Shown here in pieces: positions 44,057-55,420 of a DNA stretch of 58,340 bases. Location of the stretch: positions 1 through 58,340 of the forward strand of contig CANNDT010000017.1 in NCBI GenBank assembly GCA_947503365.1, in the 5' to 3' direction. The notes beneath the pieces are model-generated. The model was not told the origin of the DNA, ran no database searches, and worked only from the letters and a program-made list of their open reading frames with translations. The position numbers were made by a program, and so were the translations under genes. Position 1 is the first letter of the stretch. The number at the start of each line of letters is the position of its first letter. Source of the stretch: CANNDT01 sp945876205. GTDB lineage: Bacteria; Acidobacteriota; Vicinamibacteria; Vicinamibacterales; UBA2999.

Positions 44057-45825
44057 TCCTCCGATATAGCCAGTGCCTGAATAAGACGCCCCAGATCCCC
44101 GTTCCGGGCCAGGAGCGAATTAATCTCTTCGCTGTCAGACCGTCCGCTGTTCTGGAGCCGGTCAATTTCTCTCCGCACGATCGCGCGTTCGCGCTCGTAT
44201 CGCGACTTCTTGAACGCCTGCACGCAATACTGCAGCGCGAGGGAGGGGGGCTCCGGCTCGGTGGCGATACTCGTCACCAGCTGTGCCTCCACCATGTTTA
44301 GACGTTCGAGTAGCACGGAAGGAGAGAACCCCCTATCTTCGTCCAGTTTTTTTGCTAAATCCAGCACCGACCGGGCCGCCAGGCCCTCCAAATCTTCGGG
44401 CTCGAGGGTCGCAATGGTCGCCAGCGCCGCCTCGGATCGGTGGATTAGCCACCAAATCAGGCTCTTTTCGGCCTTGGTGACCTGCCCAAAGCTCGGCATT
44501 TCTTTTCTGGGCAACGTCGGATTTTTTTGAACGACTGCCTTGCGAATCTCGGCGCGCACCACCTCGTCGGTCACGTGGGCCTTGAACGCGAGCCGGTCGG
44601 CGAAGCGGTCGCGCATCGCGACATCCGGAATCCGGCCGGCAATTGGCAGCATTTCAGACAGGAATCGCACCCGCCCTTCGTCGGTATTCAGGTTGTGACC
44701 AGCGGCAACACGGTCGAGCAGATACTCGAGGTACGGACGCGACTGGCGCAGGCGTTCCGAGTAGCCCTGGCGCCCGTGTTTCCTCACATACGTATCGGGA
44801 TCATCGCCGGCCGGCAGTATGGCGACGTTGACCTCAAACCCTTCCGCAACCAGCATTTCGCACGATTTCGCGGTGGCGCCCTGGCCCGCCGTGTCGGGGT
44901 CGAAGCTCAGGACCACTTTGCCCGTAAACCGCCTCAACTGCTGCGCCTGCTGCGTGGTCAGGGCGGTGCCGCACGACGCCACGACCCCCTGAACCCCTGC
45001 TTGATAGACCTGCGCGAAGTCGAAATAGCCTTCAACCAGCACGGCGAACCCGCCCTCCTTGATCCCGGCCTTGGCCAGGTTGAGGCCGTAGAGCGTCCGG
45101 CTCTTGGAGTAGATCGGCGTTTCGGGAGAGTTGAGGTACTTCGGCTGCTGATCGGGGTCGATCGACCGCCCACCGAACGCGATCACGGAGCCGCTGTCGC
45201 GGCAAATCGGGATCATCAACCGGCTCCTGAACCGGTCCACCACGCTCCCATCGTCTCTCTGGACGAGGAGGCCTGCGCGCAGGAGGACGGCTTGCGAGAA
45301 CCCCTCCTTGAGCAGCGCCTGCTTCAGGCCGTCGCGCGAGCTGGGGGCGAAGCCCAGGCCCAGCGCTGCTGACGTTTCGTCGGTCACGTCCCGGTCGGAG
45401 ATCTGCTTGCGGATGCGGGCGCCCGCGGGCGACGCGAGCTGCGCCTTGAACCACGCCGCGGCAGACTCGTGCACCTTGAGCAACGTCTCCCGTTCCGCCG
45501 CGTTCGCCCGCTGCTCGTCGTTTTGCTCGAGCTCGGGGAGCGCCATGCCAAACCGCTGTGCGAGCTGCTTGACGGCGTCGGCGAAGCCAACCTTCTCGTG
45601 CAGCTCGAGAAACTTCAGCACGTCACCGCCGACGCCGCAGCCGAAGCAATGAAAGAACCCCTTGTCGCGGTTGACGTGAAACGACGGCGTCTTCTCCCCG
45701 TGAAACGGGCAGAGACCCTTGTAGGTGGCGCCCATCTTCTTGAGCGACACGTAGTCCTGAATGACCACGACGATGTCGGCGTGGTGCTTGAGGTCGTCGA
45801 TGAACTGCTGCGGGAATAGCGCCAC
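44053..45825 (-). CDS. dnaG: DNA primase DnaG
   Basis: DnaG makes RNA primers at the replication fork. The 590-residue protein has the CHC2 zinc site (CPFHGEKTPSFHVNRDKGFFHCFGCG, about 38-63), the RNA polymerase core with RFRSRLMIPI and GRSIDP, the Toprim element VEGYFDFAQ with DPDTAGQGA, and a C-terminal helicase-interaction part of about 150 residues. It starts at the last base of the mutS2 stop codon and overlaps rpoD, so the three genes are tightly coupled. Confidence 0.96.
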
Positions 45826-48278
45826 TAGTCTTTCAGGAACGCGATCGTAGCCCCGCCGCCACCCTGGTTCTGCGGAGCGGTTTCAAATCTCTCGACCAGC
45901 GGATGGTTCTTCAGGAATTCCGCGACCGCTCGCCGTAGCTGGCCGGTGCCATGCCCGTGGACGATGCGAATCTCGCCGATATCGGTGACGGTCGATTCGT
46001 CGAGGAATTTTTCGAGCCGCGTGATCGCTTCATCGACCGTCGAGCCGATGATGTTCACCTCGGAGAGCAGACCTTCGCGCGGCTGCAGATCCACGTTCAC
46101 GCTGACCTTGCCTTGCGGCGCCGCGCCGGCGATCAGGCGAAGGTCTCGCAGCGCGGCGCGCAGCCGCTTCCCTCTGACGTCCACCTCCGCGTGCTTGCCG
46201 TGGAGCTCGATCACGACGCCTTCGAGGCCCAGCTCACCCACGGTGACGCGCGCGCCAACCTCGACCGGTCCGGCGGGTTCTGGCGCGGGTGGCTCCGGCA
46301 CGTTTCCGCCCGCCTTCAATTTCTCGAGCACCCGATCGAGCGCGGCTCGTGCATCGCCGCGAATCGCGCCCGTGTCCCCCGTGCTGATGCCCGCGGCGCG
46401 CACCTTGTCGCCGGTCTTCAACCGGACGGCGGCCTGCTCCGAGAGCTCTGACGCGCGCGCCTTCAGTCCTTCGACGACCGCGTCAATCTCCTTGCGCGCT
46501 TCGCGAACCTGATCGTCCACCTTGGCATCGAGCCGGCGGCGCACCCGTGCTTCGCGCTCCTTCAAGGCTTCTTCACGGCTGCGAAGCTTTCGCTCGGCTT
46601 CGGCGATCGCCATGCGCTCTTTGCCGACGCCGCGCCGCTCTTCCTCCAGCCTGCGAAGGTCGTCGTCCACCCGCGCGAGATGATCGGCCAGCTGCTTCTC
46701 GCGGTCGGTGCGGCTCTCACGCGCCGCCGCGATCACCGACTTCGGCATGCCGAGACGCGCCGCGATCTCGATCGCGAGGCTTCGGCCCGGCGACCCGTAG
46801 ATCAGGCGATAGGTCGGCGCAAACGTCTCCGGGTTGAATCCGAACGCCGCGCTCATCACGCCTTCAGTGGTGGACGCGTACGACTTCAGCGAGTCGTAGT
46901 GCGTTGTGCCGATGAGATGCGCGCCGCGCTGGCGGAAGTGGTCGATGACCGCCGTGCCGAGCGCCGCGCCCTCAACCGGATCCGTGCCCGCGCCGACTTC
47001 GTCGAGCAGGACGAGCGCAGGCAGCGAGAGGTCGCGGTCGATCGACACCAGGTTCGCGACGTGGCCCGAGAACGTGCTCAGGCTCGCGGAGATCGATTGC
47101 TCGTCGCCGATGTCGGCGAAGAGCGACTGAAACACCGGCAGCTTCGAGCCCGCGTCCGCGGGCACATGGAGTCCCGCCTGGGCCATCGCCGCCAGGAGGC
47201 CGGCGGTCTTGATGGCCACCGTCTTTCCGCCGGTGTTCGGTCCGGTGATCACCAGCACGCGGACGGGCGGGACGAGCGCGATATCCACGGGCACGGGATC
47301 GATACCGCCCTCACGGCCGTCGTCCATGCGCTCGTTGACCTTGCGCATCAACAGGGGATGCCGCGCGCTCTTCAGGTCCAGCGTCCCATCGACCGAGATC
47401 TCGGGCTCGACGCCGTCGACCATCTGCGAAAACCGCGCGCGCGCCTGGATGATGTCGAGCTCGGTCGCCACGCGAAATGTCCGCCGCAGATCGTCCGGCC
47501 GTCCGCGGAACGCATCGGTGAGCGCGAGCAGGATCCGCCGCACTTCCTCGTGCTCTTCCTCCTCGAGCGAGACGATGTCGTTGTTGATCTCGACGGTGGC
47601 GAGCGGCTCGAGAAAGAGACTCGCGCCGCTGCCGGACGAGCCGTGAACGATTCCGGGTATCGCGCCGCGGTGCTCGGAGCGGACCACCAGCACGTGCCGC
47701 CCGTTGCGGTCGGTGACCACCTTCTCCTGCAGGTACTTCGACGTGTCGCGCCCGCTGAGGAACGATTCGAGCGTCGTCCGCAGCTTCGCGCGCTGACGAC
47801 GGAGCCGCTCGCGAATGCTGGCGAGCGCCGGGCTCGCGTTGTCGGCGACCTCTCCAGACGGATCGATCTTCCGGCGAACGTCGGCGATCTCGCCCTTGAA
47901 CGCCGCAACCGTCTCGACCAGCCCTCGAAGGATCGGAAACGACCCCGTAAGCTTTGTCACAGCGGTCCGCGATTGCTCAATCGATTCGAGGTAATCCGAC
48001 AGCGAGATCAGGCGGAGCGGTTCGAGCGCGCGTCCTTCCACGCCAATCGCTTCGAGCACCTCTTCGAGATCCGAAGGCGCGCGCAGCGGAAAGCCGGGAT
48101 GGTCCGCGAGAAAACGCGTCCCCTCGCTCGTCGCCTTCTGCGCGGCCACGACGCGCGTTGGCTCGGTCAGTGGACGCAGCTCCGCCAGACGGTCCATTCC
48201 GGTGGGAGTCACGGCCAAGCCGGCGACGACCTGGACGATGCGGTCGAATTCAAGTGCGCGGAGTGTTGCGGCGTTCAC
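45825..48278 (-). CDS. mutS2: MutS2 family protein with Smr domain
   Basis: This 817-residue protein has a MutS core and clamp (about 1-310), the ATPase domain with GPNTGGKTVAIKTAGLLAAMAQAG and DEVGAGTDPVEGAALG, a long coiled coil (about 510-620), a KOW-like part, and a C-terminal Smr domain (VNIIGSTVDEAI, IVHGHGTGQLRRAV). MutS2 acts against homologous recombination and, in Bacillus, in rescue of collided ribosomes. It lies 3 nt after larB and is coupled to dnaG, so it shares their transcript. Confidence 0.94.
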   Translation of the reverse strand: MNAATLRALEFDRIVQVVAGLAVTPTGMDRLAELRPLTEPTRVVAAQKATSEGTRFLADHPGFPLRAPSDLEEVLEAIGVEGRALEPLRLISLSDYLESIEQSRTAVTKLTGSFPILRGLVETVAAFKGEIADVRRKIDPSGEVADNASPALASIRERLRRQRAKLRTTLESFLSGRDTSKYLQEKVVTDRNGRHVLVVRSEHRGAIPGIVHGSSGSGASLFLEPLATVEINNDIVSLEEEEHEEVRRILLALTDAFRGRPDDLRRTFRVATELDIIQARARFSQMVDGVEPEISVDGTLDLKSARHPLLMRKVNERMDDGREGGIDPVPVDIALVPPVRVLVITGPNTGGKTVAIKTAGLLAAMAQAGLHVPADAGSKLPVFQSLFADIGDEQSISASLSTFSGHVANLVSIDRDLSLPALVLLDEVGAGTDPVEGAALGTAVIDHFRQRGAHLIGTTHYDSLKSYASTTEGVMSAAFGFNPETFAPTYRLIYGSPGRSLAIEIAARLGMPKSVIAAARESRTDREKQLADHLARVDDDLRRLEEERRGVGKERMAIAEAERKLRSREEALKEREARVRRRLDAKVDDQVREARKEIDAVVEGLKARASELSEQAAVRLKTGDKVRAAGISTGDTGAIRGDARAALDRVLEKLKAGGNVPEPPAPEPAGPVEVGARVTVGELGLEGVVIELHGKHAEVDVRGKRLRAALRDLRLIAGAAPQGKVSVNVDLQPREGLLSEVNIIGSTVDEAITRLEKFLDESTVTDIGEIRIVHGHGTGQLRRAVAEFLKNHPLVERFETAPQNQGGGGATIAFLKD

Positions 48279-48281
48279 GTC

Positions 48282-49040
48282 TTACAAGTGGTTGATCATA
48301 CTGGCCATGCACGCGCCGCCGAATCCATTGTCGATGTTCACCACTGACACACCGTTGGCGCAGCTGTTGAGCATGCCAAGCAGCGCGGCGACACCGCCAA
48401 AACTCGCACCGTAGCCAATGCTCGTCGGCACGGCCACGACCGGTACCGCGACAAGCCCGGCGACGACACTGGGAAGGGCGCCCTCCATGCCGGCGACGAC
48501 GACGATCACGCGCGCCGCGTGGAGCCGTGTCTGTTCGCCCAGCAAACGATGCAGCCCGGCCACGCCGACGTCATAGAGCCGATCGACGGTGTTGCCCATG
48601 ACCTCTGCGGTCACCGCCGCCTCTTCCGCAACCGGCAGATCGGACGTGCCGGCGCAGAGGATCAGGATGGTGCCGTGGCCGGCAGGCACATTACCCTGCG
48701 CCAGGGTGATCGCCCGCGCCTCCGCGTGGTAGACGGCACCCGGCACGACCGCGCGAACCGCCTCGTAGGCGTCCGGCTTCGCCCGGGTCACCAGGAGTGC
48801 CTGTCCGCGAGCCACGATGCGTTCGGCGACGGCAGCTATCTGAGCCGGAGTCTTCCCTAGGCCGAGTATGACTTCCGGAAACCCCCGACGCAGCTCGCGG
48901 TGGGTGTCGACGCGCGCAAAGCCCAGATCTTCGAAGGGCGCCGCCCTCAGCATGGCCAGGATGCGGCCCGATGCCGCCGATGGGTCGAGTGCCCCCGACT
49001 TCACGTCGTCGAGGAGCTGTTGAAGCTCAGAGGTAGTCAT
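48282..49040 (-). CDS. larB: Nickel-pincer cofactor biosynthesis protein LarB
   Basis: LarB carboxylates and hydrolyses nicotinic acid adenine dinucleotide to make pyridinium-3,5-biscarboxylate mononucleotide, the first step of the nickel-pincer cofactor used by lactate racemase. The 252-residue protein has an N-terminal helical part (LGFARVDTHRELRRGFPEVILGLGK) and a PurE-like domain (LCAGTSDLPVAEEAAVTAEVMG, VVVAGMEGALPSVVAGLV, PTSIGYGASFGGVAALLGMLNSCA). No larC, larE or larA is in the window. It is the first gene of the run leading to mutS2, dnaG and rpoD. Confidence 0.92.
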   Translation of the reverse strand: MTTSELQQLLDDVKSGALDPSAASGRILAMLRAAPFEDLGFARVDTHRELRRGFPEVILGLGKTPAQIAAVAERIVARGQALLVTRAKPDAYEAVRAVVPGAVYHAEARAITLAQGNVPAGHGTILILCAGTSDLPVAEEAAVTAEVMGNTVDRLYDVGVAGLHRLLGEQTRLHAARVIVVVAGMEGALPSVVAGLVAVPVVAVPTSIGYGASFGGVAALLGMLNSCANGVSVVNIDNGFGGACMASMINHL

Positions 49041-49072
49041 AACGGGTCAGTTCCGTTGGTGGGAGCGGGGCA

Positions 49073-49080
49073 GTATAATT
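49073..49080. promoter_or_regulatory. Overlapping divergent -10 boxes (larB operon / GT2 gene)
   Basis: On the plus strand TATAAT (49075-49080) is a perfect -10 box 33 nt before the GT2 start. On the minus strand TATACT (49078 to 49073) is a near-perfect -10 box 32 nt before the larB start. The two share four bases, so only one could be melted at a time. No strong -35 box is seen for either. Confidence 0.6.
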
Positions 49081-49113
49081 GTTGACTGTGTTTATAAAGG
49101 TGTTTGGGCCTCG

Positions 49114-50610
49114 ATGACCCCCGGCGAAACCCTAATCCTCGCGGTTTATTTCTTCGTTCTCGTCATCCTGGCCGTGTACGGGTGGCACCGGTATTACCTG
49201 GTGTATCTGTACATGAAGAACAAGGATCGGCAGCCTGTGCCCGCCGGTCCCATGGAGACGCTGCCGCGCGTCACCGTTCAGCTCCCGATTTATAACGAGA
49301 TGTACGTGGCCGACCGGCTGATCGACGCCGTTTGCCGCATCGACTACCCGCGCGACCTCCTCGAGATCCAGGTACTGGACGACTCGACGGATGAGACCAC
49401 CTCGGTTGCCCAGCAGGCCGTTCGCCGCAACGCGGACATCGGCATCAACATCGTCTATCTGCACCGCACCGACCGCACCGGCTACAAGGCCGGGGCCCTC
49501 GAAGAGGGCCTCAAGGTGGCGAGCGGCGAGTTCGTCGCTATTTTTGACGCCGATTTCATCCCGACGGTTGATTTCCTCCAGCGCACGGTGCCGTTCTTCG
49601 TCGACTCGAAGATCGCGATGGTCCAGGCGCGCTGGGGCCACATCAACCAGGACTACTCGCTGCTGACGAAGATCCAGTCGATCCTGCTCGACGGCCACTT
49701 CGTCCTCGAGCACGGCGCCCGCAACCGGGCCGGACACTTCTTCAACTTCAACGGCACCGCGGGGATCTGGCGCCGTACGGCGATTGCAGACGCGGGCGGG
49801 TGGCAGCACGACACCCTTACGGAAGACCTCGATCTCAGCTACCGCGCGCAGGTGCGGGGCTGGAAGTTCGTGTTCCTGCAGGACCTCGTCGCCCCGGCCG
49901 AGGTGCCGGTGGAGATGAACTCGTTCAAGTCGCAGCAGCATCGCTGGGCCAAGGGCTCCATCCAGACGTGCCGCAAGGTGCTGCCGATGATCCTGCGGTC
50001 GAACCTGCCGCTGGGCGTGAAGGCGGAGGCGTTCTTTCACCTCACGGCCAACTTCAACTACCTCCTGATGTGCGTGCTGTCGGTGCTGATGGCGCCGTCG
50101 ATGGTCATCCGCTTCAACATGGGCTGGTACGAGATGCTGCTCATCGACGTGCCGCTATTCTTCGCGGCCACGGCATCGGTGGCCAACTTCTACATGGTCT
50201 GCCAGCGCGAGCTGCACACCGACTGGATGACGCGGCTGAAGTACCTGCCGTTCCTGATGTCGATCGGCATCGGCCTGACCGTGAACAACACCAAGGCGGT
50301 GCTGGAGGCGCTCTTCAACAAGGAGAGCGAGTTCGCGCGGACGCCGAAATACCGCATCGAGGCCGACGCCGACGAGTGGATCGGCAAGAAGTACCGTCAG
50401 AACTTCATAGTGCAGCCGATGATCGAGCTGGCGCTGGGTCTGTACTTCACGGCCACGGTCTTCTATGCACTCGCCAACGGGATCTACGGCACCGTGCCAT
50501 TCCTGATCCTCTTCCAGATCGGGTTCCTCTACACCGGTCTCCTCTCGATCGTCCAGCAGTTCGCGGGCGGTCAGGGCCAGGACGTCACGCTCACCCAAGA
50601 AGAAGTCTAA
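49114..50610 (+). CDS. Membrane-bound processive-type glycosyltransferase family 2
   Basis: This 498-residue protein has one N-terminal membrane helix (about 7-25), a GT-A domain with DDSTDETT, DADFIPTVDF, TEDLDLSYRAQVRG and the QQHRW motif (SQQHRWAKG), then about four further helices. The D-D-D-QxxRW set marks processive or ceramide-glucosyltransferase-like enzymes of the cellulose synthase superfamily. A polysaccharide or glycolipid product is expected, made at the inner membrane. Citrate synthase follows 17 nt downstream. There is no BcsB or PilZ-type partner nearby. Confidence 0.85.
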   Translation: MTPGETLILAVYFFVLVILAVYGWHRYYLVYLYMKNKDRQPVPAGPMETLPRVTVQLPIYNEMYVADRLIDAVCRIDYPRDLLEIQVLDDSTDETTSVAQQAVRRNADIGINIVYLHRTDRTGYKAGALEEGLKVASGEFVAIFDADFIPTVDFLQRTVPFFVDSKIAMVQARWGHINQDYSLLTKIQSILLDGHFVLEHGARNRAGHFFNFNGTAGIWRRTAIADAGGWQHDTLTEDLDLSYRAQVRGWKFVFLQDLVAPAEVPVEMNSFKSQQHRWAKGSIQTCRKVLPMILRSNLPLGVKAEAFFHLTANFNYLLMCVLSVLMAPSMVIRFNMGWYEMLLIDVPLFFAATASVANFYMVCQRELHTDWMTRLKYLPFLMSIGIGLTVNNTKAVLEALFNKESEFARTPKYRIEADADEWIGKKYRQNFIVQPMIELALGLYFTATVFYALANGIYGTVPFLILFQIGFLYTGLLSIVQQFAGGQGQDVTLTQEEV

Positions 50611-50627
50611 AGCTATAAGATCGCCTC

Positions 50628-51767
50628 ATGGCGACTGCGGAGAAGGCAAAGGGCGGACTGGAGGACGTCGTCGCGACGTCCTCGGCGATCTGTTACCTGG
50701 ATGGCGATCGCGGCGTGCTCGCCTACTGCGGCTACGACATCCACGACCTGGCGAAGTCGGCCACCTTCGAGGAAGTCTGTTTTCTCCTCTGGCACCGCCG
50801 GCTGCCGACGCGCGCCGAGCTCGGTGATCTTCAGTCACAGCTCGCGGCGTCGCGCGCACTGCCCGAGCCGATCATCCGCCTGATGCGATCGCTTCCTCCC
50901 GTTGACGGGATGGATGCGCTTCGTACGCTGACCTCCGCGCTGGCTCACTACGATCCCAACGCCAACGAGACATCGGCAGCCTCGCAGTACCGCAAGGCCG
51001 TGGCGCTGACCGCGCAGGTCGCCAGCATCGTCGCGACCTGGGGCCGGCTGCGGGCCGGAGGCGGGCCGATCGCACCCGATCCGGCCATGGGCCACGCGGC
51101 CAACTTCCTCTACATGCTCACCGGCGAACGGCCCAACGCGACGGCGATTCGTGCGTTCGACGTGGCGCTGACGCTGCACGCGGATCACGAGTTGAATGCG
51201 TCGACGTTTGCCGGCCGCGTCGCCGCAGCGACGCTGACCGACATCTACTCGGCGGTCGTTGCGGCCATCGGCACGCTCAAGGGTCCGCTCCATGGCGGGG
51301 CCAACGCGGAGGTCATGAAGCTGCTGCTCGAGCTCGGGCAGACGGCCACCGGCGAGCGAGTCGACGAGGTCATTCGCGGCAAGCTGGCGCGCAAGGAGAA
51401 GATCCCCGGCTTCGGCCATCGTGTCTATACGACCGAGGATCCGCGGGCGACGCACCTGCGACAGATGTCACGAGATCTTGGCAAGCGCGCGGGCAACACT
51501 GCGTGGTTCGACATGTCGCAGCGCATCGAGGCGCTGGTGAAGGCCGAAAAGAAGCTCAACGCCAACGTCGACTTCTATTCCGCGTCCACCTACTACACGC
51601 TCGGCATCCCGATCGATCTGTATACGCCGATTTTCGCCGTGAGCCGCATCTCCGGCTGGACGGCGCACATCCTCGAGCAGTACGCGAACAACCGCCTGAT
51701 CCGCCCGCGGGCCGATTACACCGGGCCCGAATACCCCCAGCGCTTCATTCCGCTCGAGCAGCGCTGA
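50628..51767 (+). CDS. Citrate synthase (or 2-methylcitrate synthase)
   Basis: This 379-residue enzyme condenses acetyl-CoA (or propionyl-CoA) with oxaloacetate. The short form without an N-terminal extension is the type of many non-enteric bacteria and archaea. Active-site elements are LHADHELNAST, PLHGGANAEV with His222, GFGHRVY near 261-267, and the Asp of NVDFYSASTYY. Citrate and methylcitrate synthases of this type cannot be separated by eye. It lies between a membrane glycosyltransferase and carbonic anhydrase on the same strand. Confidence 0.88.
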   Translation: MATAEKAKGGLEDVVATSSAICYLDGDRGVLAYCGYDIHDLAKSATFEEVCFLLWHRRLPTRAELGDLQSQLAASRALPEPIIRLMRSLPPVDGMDALRTLTSALAHYDPNANETSAASQYRKAVALTAQVASIVATWGRLRAGGGPIAPDPAMGHAANFLYMLTGERPNATAIRAFDVALTLHADHELNASTFAGRVAAATLTDIYSAVVAAIGTLKGPLHGGANAEVMKLLLELGQTATGERVDEVIRGKLARKEKIPGFGHRVYTTEDPRATHLRQMSRDLGKRAGNTAWFDMSQRIEALVKAEKKLNANVDFYSASTYYTLGIPIDLYTPIFAVSRISGWTAHILEQYANNRLIRPRADYTGPEYPQRFIPLEQR

Positions 51768-51781
51768 GCGGGAGATATTCG

Positions 51782-52411
51782 ATGATCTCAGCGCGAGAGG
51801 CGCTCGAGCGCCTGCGTCACGGCAACAGCCGCTTCGTCTCCGGCGTTCAGGGTGGCGATATCCTCGCGAGCCGATCGCGCCCGATCGAGCTGCCGTCGGA
51901 CCAGGAACAGGCGCCCTTCGGGATCATCCTGGGCTGCTCCGACTCCCGGGTGCCGGCGGAGATCGTCTTCGACCAGGGGCTCGGCGACCTGTTCGTCATC
52001 CGCGTCGCCGGCAACATCGTCGCCCCCTCTCAAATCGGCAGCGTCGAGTTCGCGGCGGAACGCTTCGGCACCCCGCTCGTCGTCGTGCTTGGCCACACGC
52101 AGTGCGGCGCGGTGCAGGCGACGATTGAAGAGTTGAAGCTGCCGAAGCAGGTGCAGTCGCGCAACCTGCAGTCGATCGTCGACCTCATCAGGCCGTCAGT
52201 GGAAATGCTGATCTCGACCGAGAACACGCTCGAATCGAGCGCGCTGATGACCAAGGCCATCCGGAGCAACGTCCGCGCGTCGGTTGACCACCTGCGTCAC
52301 GGGTCCGACATCATCGAGCACCTCGTGCAGCAGGGCCGCCTCCTCGTCGTTGGCGCCGAGTATTCGCTGGAGACTGGCGTCGTCGAGTTCTTCGACGGTC
52401 TGCCGGACTGA
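51782..52411 (+). CDS. Beta-type carbonic anhydrase
   Basis: This 209-residue zinc enzyme interconverts carbon dioxide and bicarbonate. Zinc ligands are Cys52, His105 and Cys108, with the Asp54-Arg56 pair in CSDSRVPAE. VIRVAGNIV and VLGHTQCGAV are conserved. The C-terminal helical part (RSNVRASVDHLRHGSDIIEHLVQQGRLLVVGAEYSLETG) is usual. The ATG at 51782 follows the citrate synthase stop by 14 nt with a GGGAGA ribosome site between, so the two are likely one transcript; a longer frame would lie within citrate synthase. Confidence 0.92.
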   Translation: MISAREALERLRHGNSRFVSGVQGGDILASRSRPIELPSDQEQAPFGIILGCSDSRVPAEIVFDQGLGDLFVIRVAGNIVAPSQIGSVEFAAERFGTPLVVVLGHTQCGAVQATIEELKLPKQVQSRNLQSIVDLIRPSVEMLISTENTLESSALMTKAIRSNVRASVDHLRHGSDIIEHLVQQGRLLVVGAEYSLETGVVEFFDGLPD

Positions 52412-52415
52412 GTGT

Positions 52416-52440
52416 GGCGGTCCGCTTCGCGGAACCCGCC
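52416..52440. repeat. TCCGCTTCGCGGA stem-loop after carbonic anhydrase
   Basis: TCCGC (52421-52425) and GCGGA (52429-52433) pair around TTC, with an outer GGCGG/CCGCC stem and unpaired bases between. It lies 4 nt past the carbonic anhydrase stop and could end that transcript. The TCCGCTTCGCGGA core looks like another repeat family, though only one copy was seen. Confidence 0.5.
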
Positions 52441-52448
52441 CTACCCAC

Positions 52449-52475
52449 GGAACCAGGAACCCCGGAACGAGGAAC
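52449..52475. repeat. Four GGAAC units in tandem
   Basis: GGAAC occurs at 52449, 52456, 52464 and 52471, spaced 7-8 bp. The rest of the gap before lepA has CCTCGGTGTCTCGCTGCCTCGGTGT-like units at about 52487-52511, akin to half of the CACGGAG repeats. Confidence 0.5.
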
Positions 52476-52564
52476 AACAAGAGATCCTCGGTGTCTCGCT
52501 GCCTCGGTGTGCCGTCGGGGTGAGTGTCCCAGCGACGAAACGGGGGGCACCGTCGCCCCCACGG

Positions 52565-52570
52565 TATAAT
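52565..52570 (+). promoter_or_regulatory. -10 box upstream of lepA
   Basis: TATAAT lies 17 nt before the lepA ATG, so transcription would start near 52577 with a leader of about 11 nt. The region 17 bp upstream is G-rich and has no TTGACA-like box. Confidence 0.5.
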
Positions 52571-52587
52571 TCAATGTTCGTAACCTG

Positions 52588-54389
<1,802 letters not shown>

Positions 54390-54390
<1 letters not shown>

Positions 54391-55052
54391 TGGCAAGCGT
54401 CAAGAGTGCCGAGCCGGTCGAATATCGCAAGTCAACGGCGCGCGAGTACTTCGAGTCGATCTGCGTCGCCGTCATCCTCGCGCTGTTCGTGCGGACCTTC
54501 GTCGTCCAGGCGTTCAAGATCCCGACCGGCTCGATGGAGCCCAACCTGCTGGTCGGCGATCACCTGCTGGTCAATAAGTTCAACTTCGCGCCGACGTTGT
54601 CCGGCGCCGAGAACATGGTGCTGCCGATCGATCCGATCCGGCGCGGCGACATCATCGTCTTCAAGTTCCCCGAAGAGCCGGAGCGCGACTTCATCAAGCG
54701 CGTCATCGGGCTGCCGGGAGAGACGCTCGAGCTCAGGAACAAGAAGGTCTTCATCAACGACAAGCCGCTCGACGAGCCGTACGTCCACTTCCTGATCCCG
54801 CCAGGTGAGGAGGGCGCCCCGTCGGACTTCGATGTCCGCATGACCTACGGGCCGGTGACGGTGCCGGCCAATCAATATTTCATGATGGGCGACAACCGCG
54901 ACAACTCCCAGGACAGCCGCTACTGGGGCTTCCTGCCGCGCGAGTACGTCAAGGGCAAGGCGCTGTTCGTGTACTTCTCGTTCGGTGACGGGCCGGGCGG
55001 CAATCCCTTCACCAGCATCCGGTGGAATCGAATCTTCCACCAGATCCACTGA
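54390..55052 (+). CDS. lepB: Signal peptidase I (LepB)
   Basis: LepB removes signal peptides from exported proteins at the outer face of the inner membrane. The 220-residue protein has one N-terminal membrane anchor (about 22-40), catalytic Ser48 in TGSMEPN and Lys103 in FIKRVIGLPGE. GDNRDNSQDSRYWG and FSFGDGPGGNPFTSIRWNRI are family motifs. It is coupled to lepA by a one-base overlap, the same pairing as in E. coli, and its stop overlaps the next gene's start. Confidence 0.95.
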
Positions 55053-55420
55053 TGAAGACGATCATCAAGCTCGCCATCGCCGCGGCGATGATCAACGCCT
55101 TGTTCCACGGGGGCGAAGCCGCGTGGCGGTACTACCAGCTCAAGGATGCCGCGCAGCAGTTGATCGTCTTCGGCGCAGAAGAACACACCAGCGAGCTGCA
55201 CAACCGCATTGTTCAAAAGGCGACAGACCTGCAGGTGCCGCTGCTTCCCGAGAACATCGCCGTGCACCGCGAGGGCACCCGCACGTTCGTCGACGCGTCC
55301 TACACGCAGCCGGTGGAGTACTTTCCCAACCAGGTGTATCCGGTCGACTTGAAATTCTCCGTCGAGGCCTACTCGGTCAGCTCGGGCCGGCCTGAAGACC
55401 CGCCGCAGCCGCAGCCGTAG
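55052..55420 (+). CDS. DUF4845-like membrane-anchored protein
   Basis: This 122-residue protein has one N-terminal hydrophobic segment (about 5-18), then an extracytoplasmic part with AAWRYYQLKDAAQQLIVFGAEE, NRIVQKATDLQVPLLPENIAVHR and VDASYTQPVEYFPNQVYPVDLKFSVEAYSV. The pattern resembles DUF4845 proteins, which also follow lepB in many proteobacteria. The start ATG overlaps the lepB stop. The last 44 nt overlap the end of the convergent cyclodeaminase gene. Function is unknown. Confidence 0.6.
   Translation: MKTIIKLAIAAAMINALFHGGEAAWRYYQLKDAAQQLIVFGAEEHTSELHNRIVQKATDLQVPLLPENIAVHREGTRTFVDASYTQPVEYFPNQVYPVDLKFSVEAYSVSSGRPEDPPQPQP

Noticed and set aside
49082..49098. TTGACT at 49082 as a -35 box with TATAAA
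   Set aside because: The spacing to TATAAA at 49093 is only 5 bp and no -10 box lies 16-18 bp downstream.
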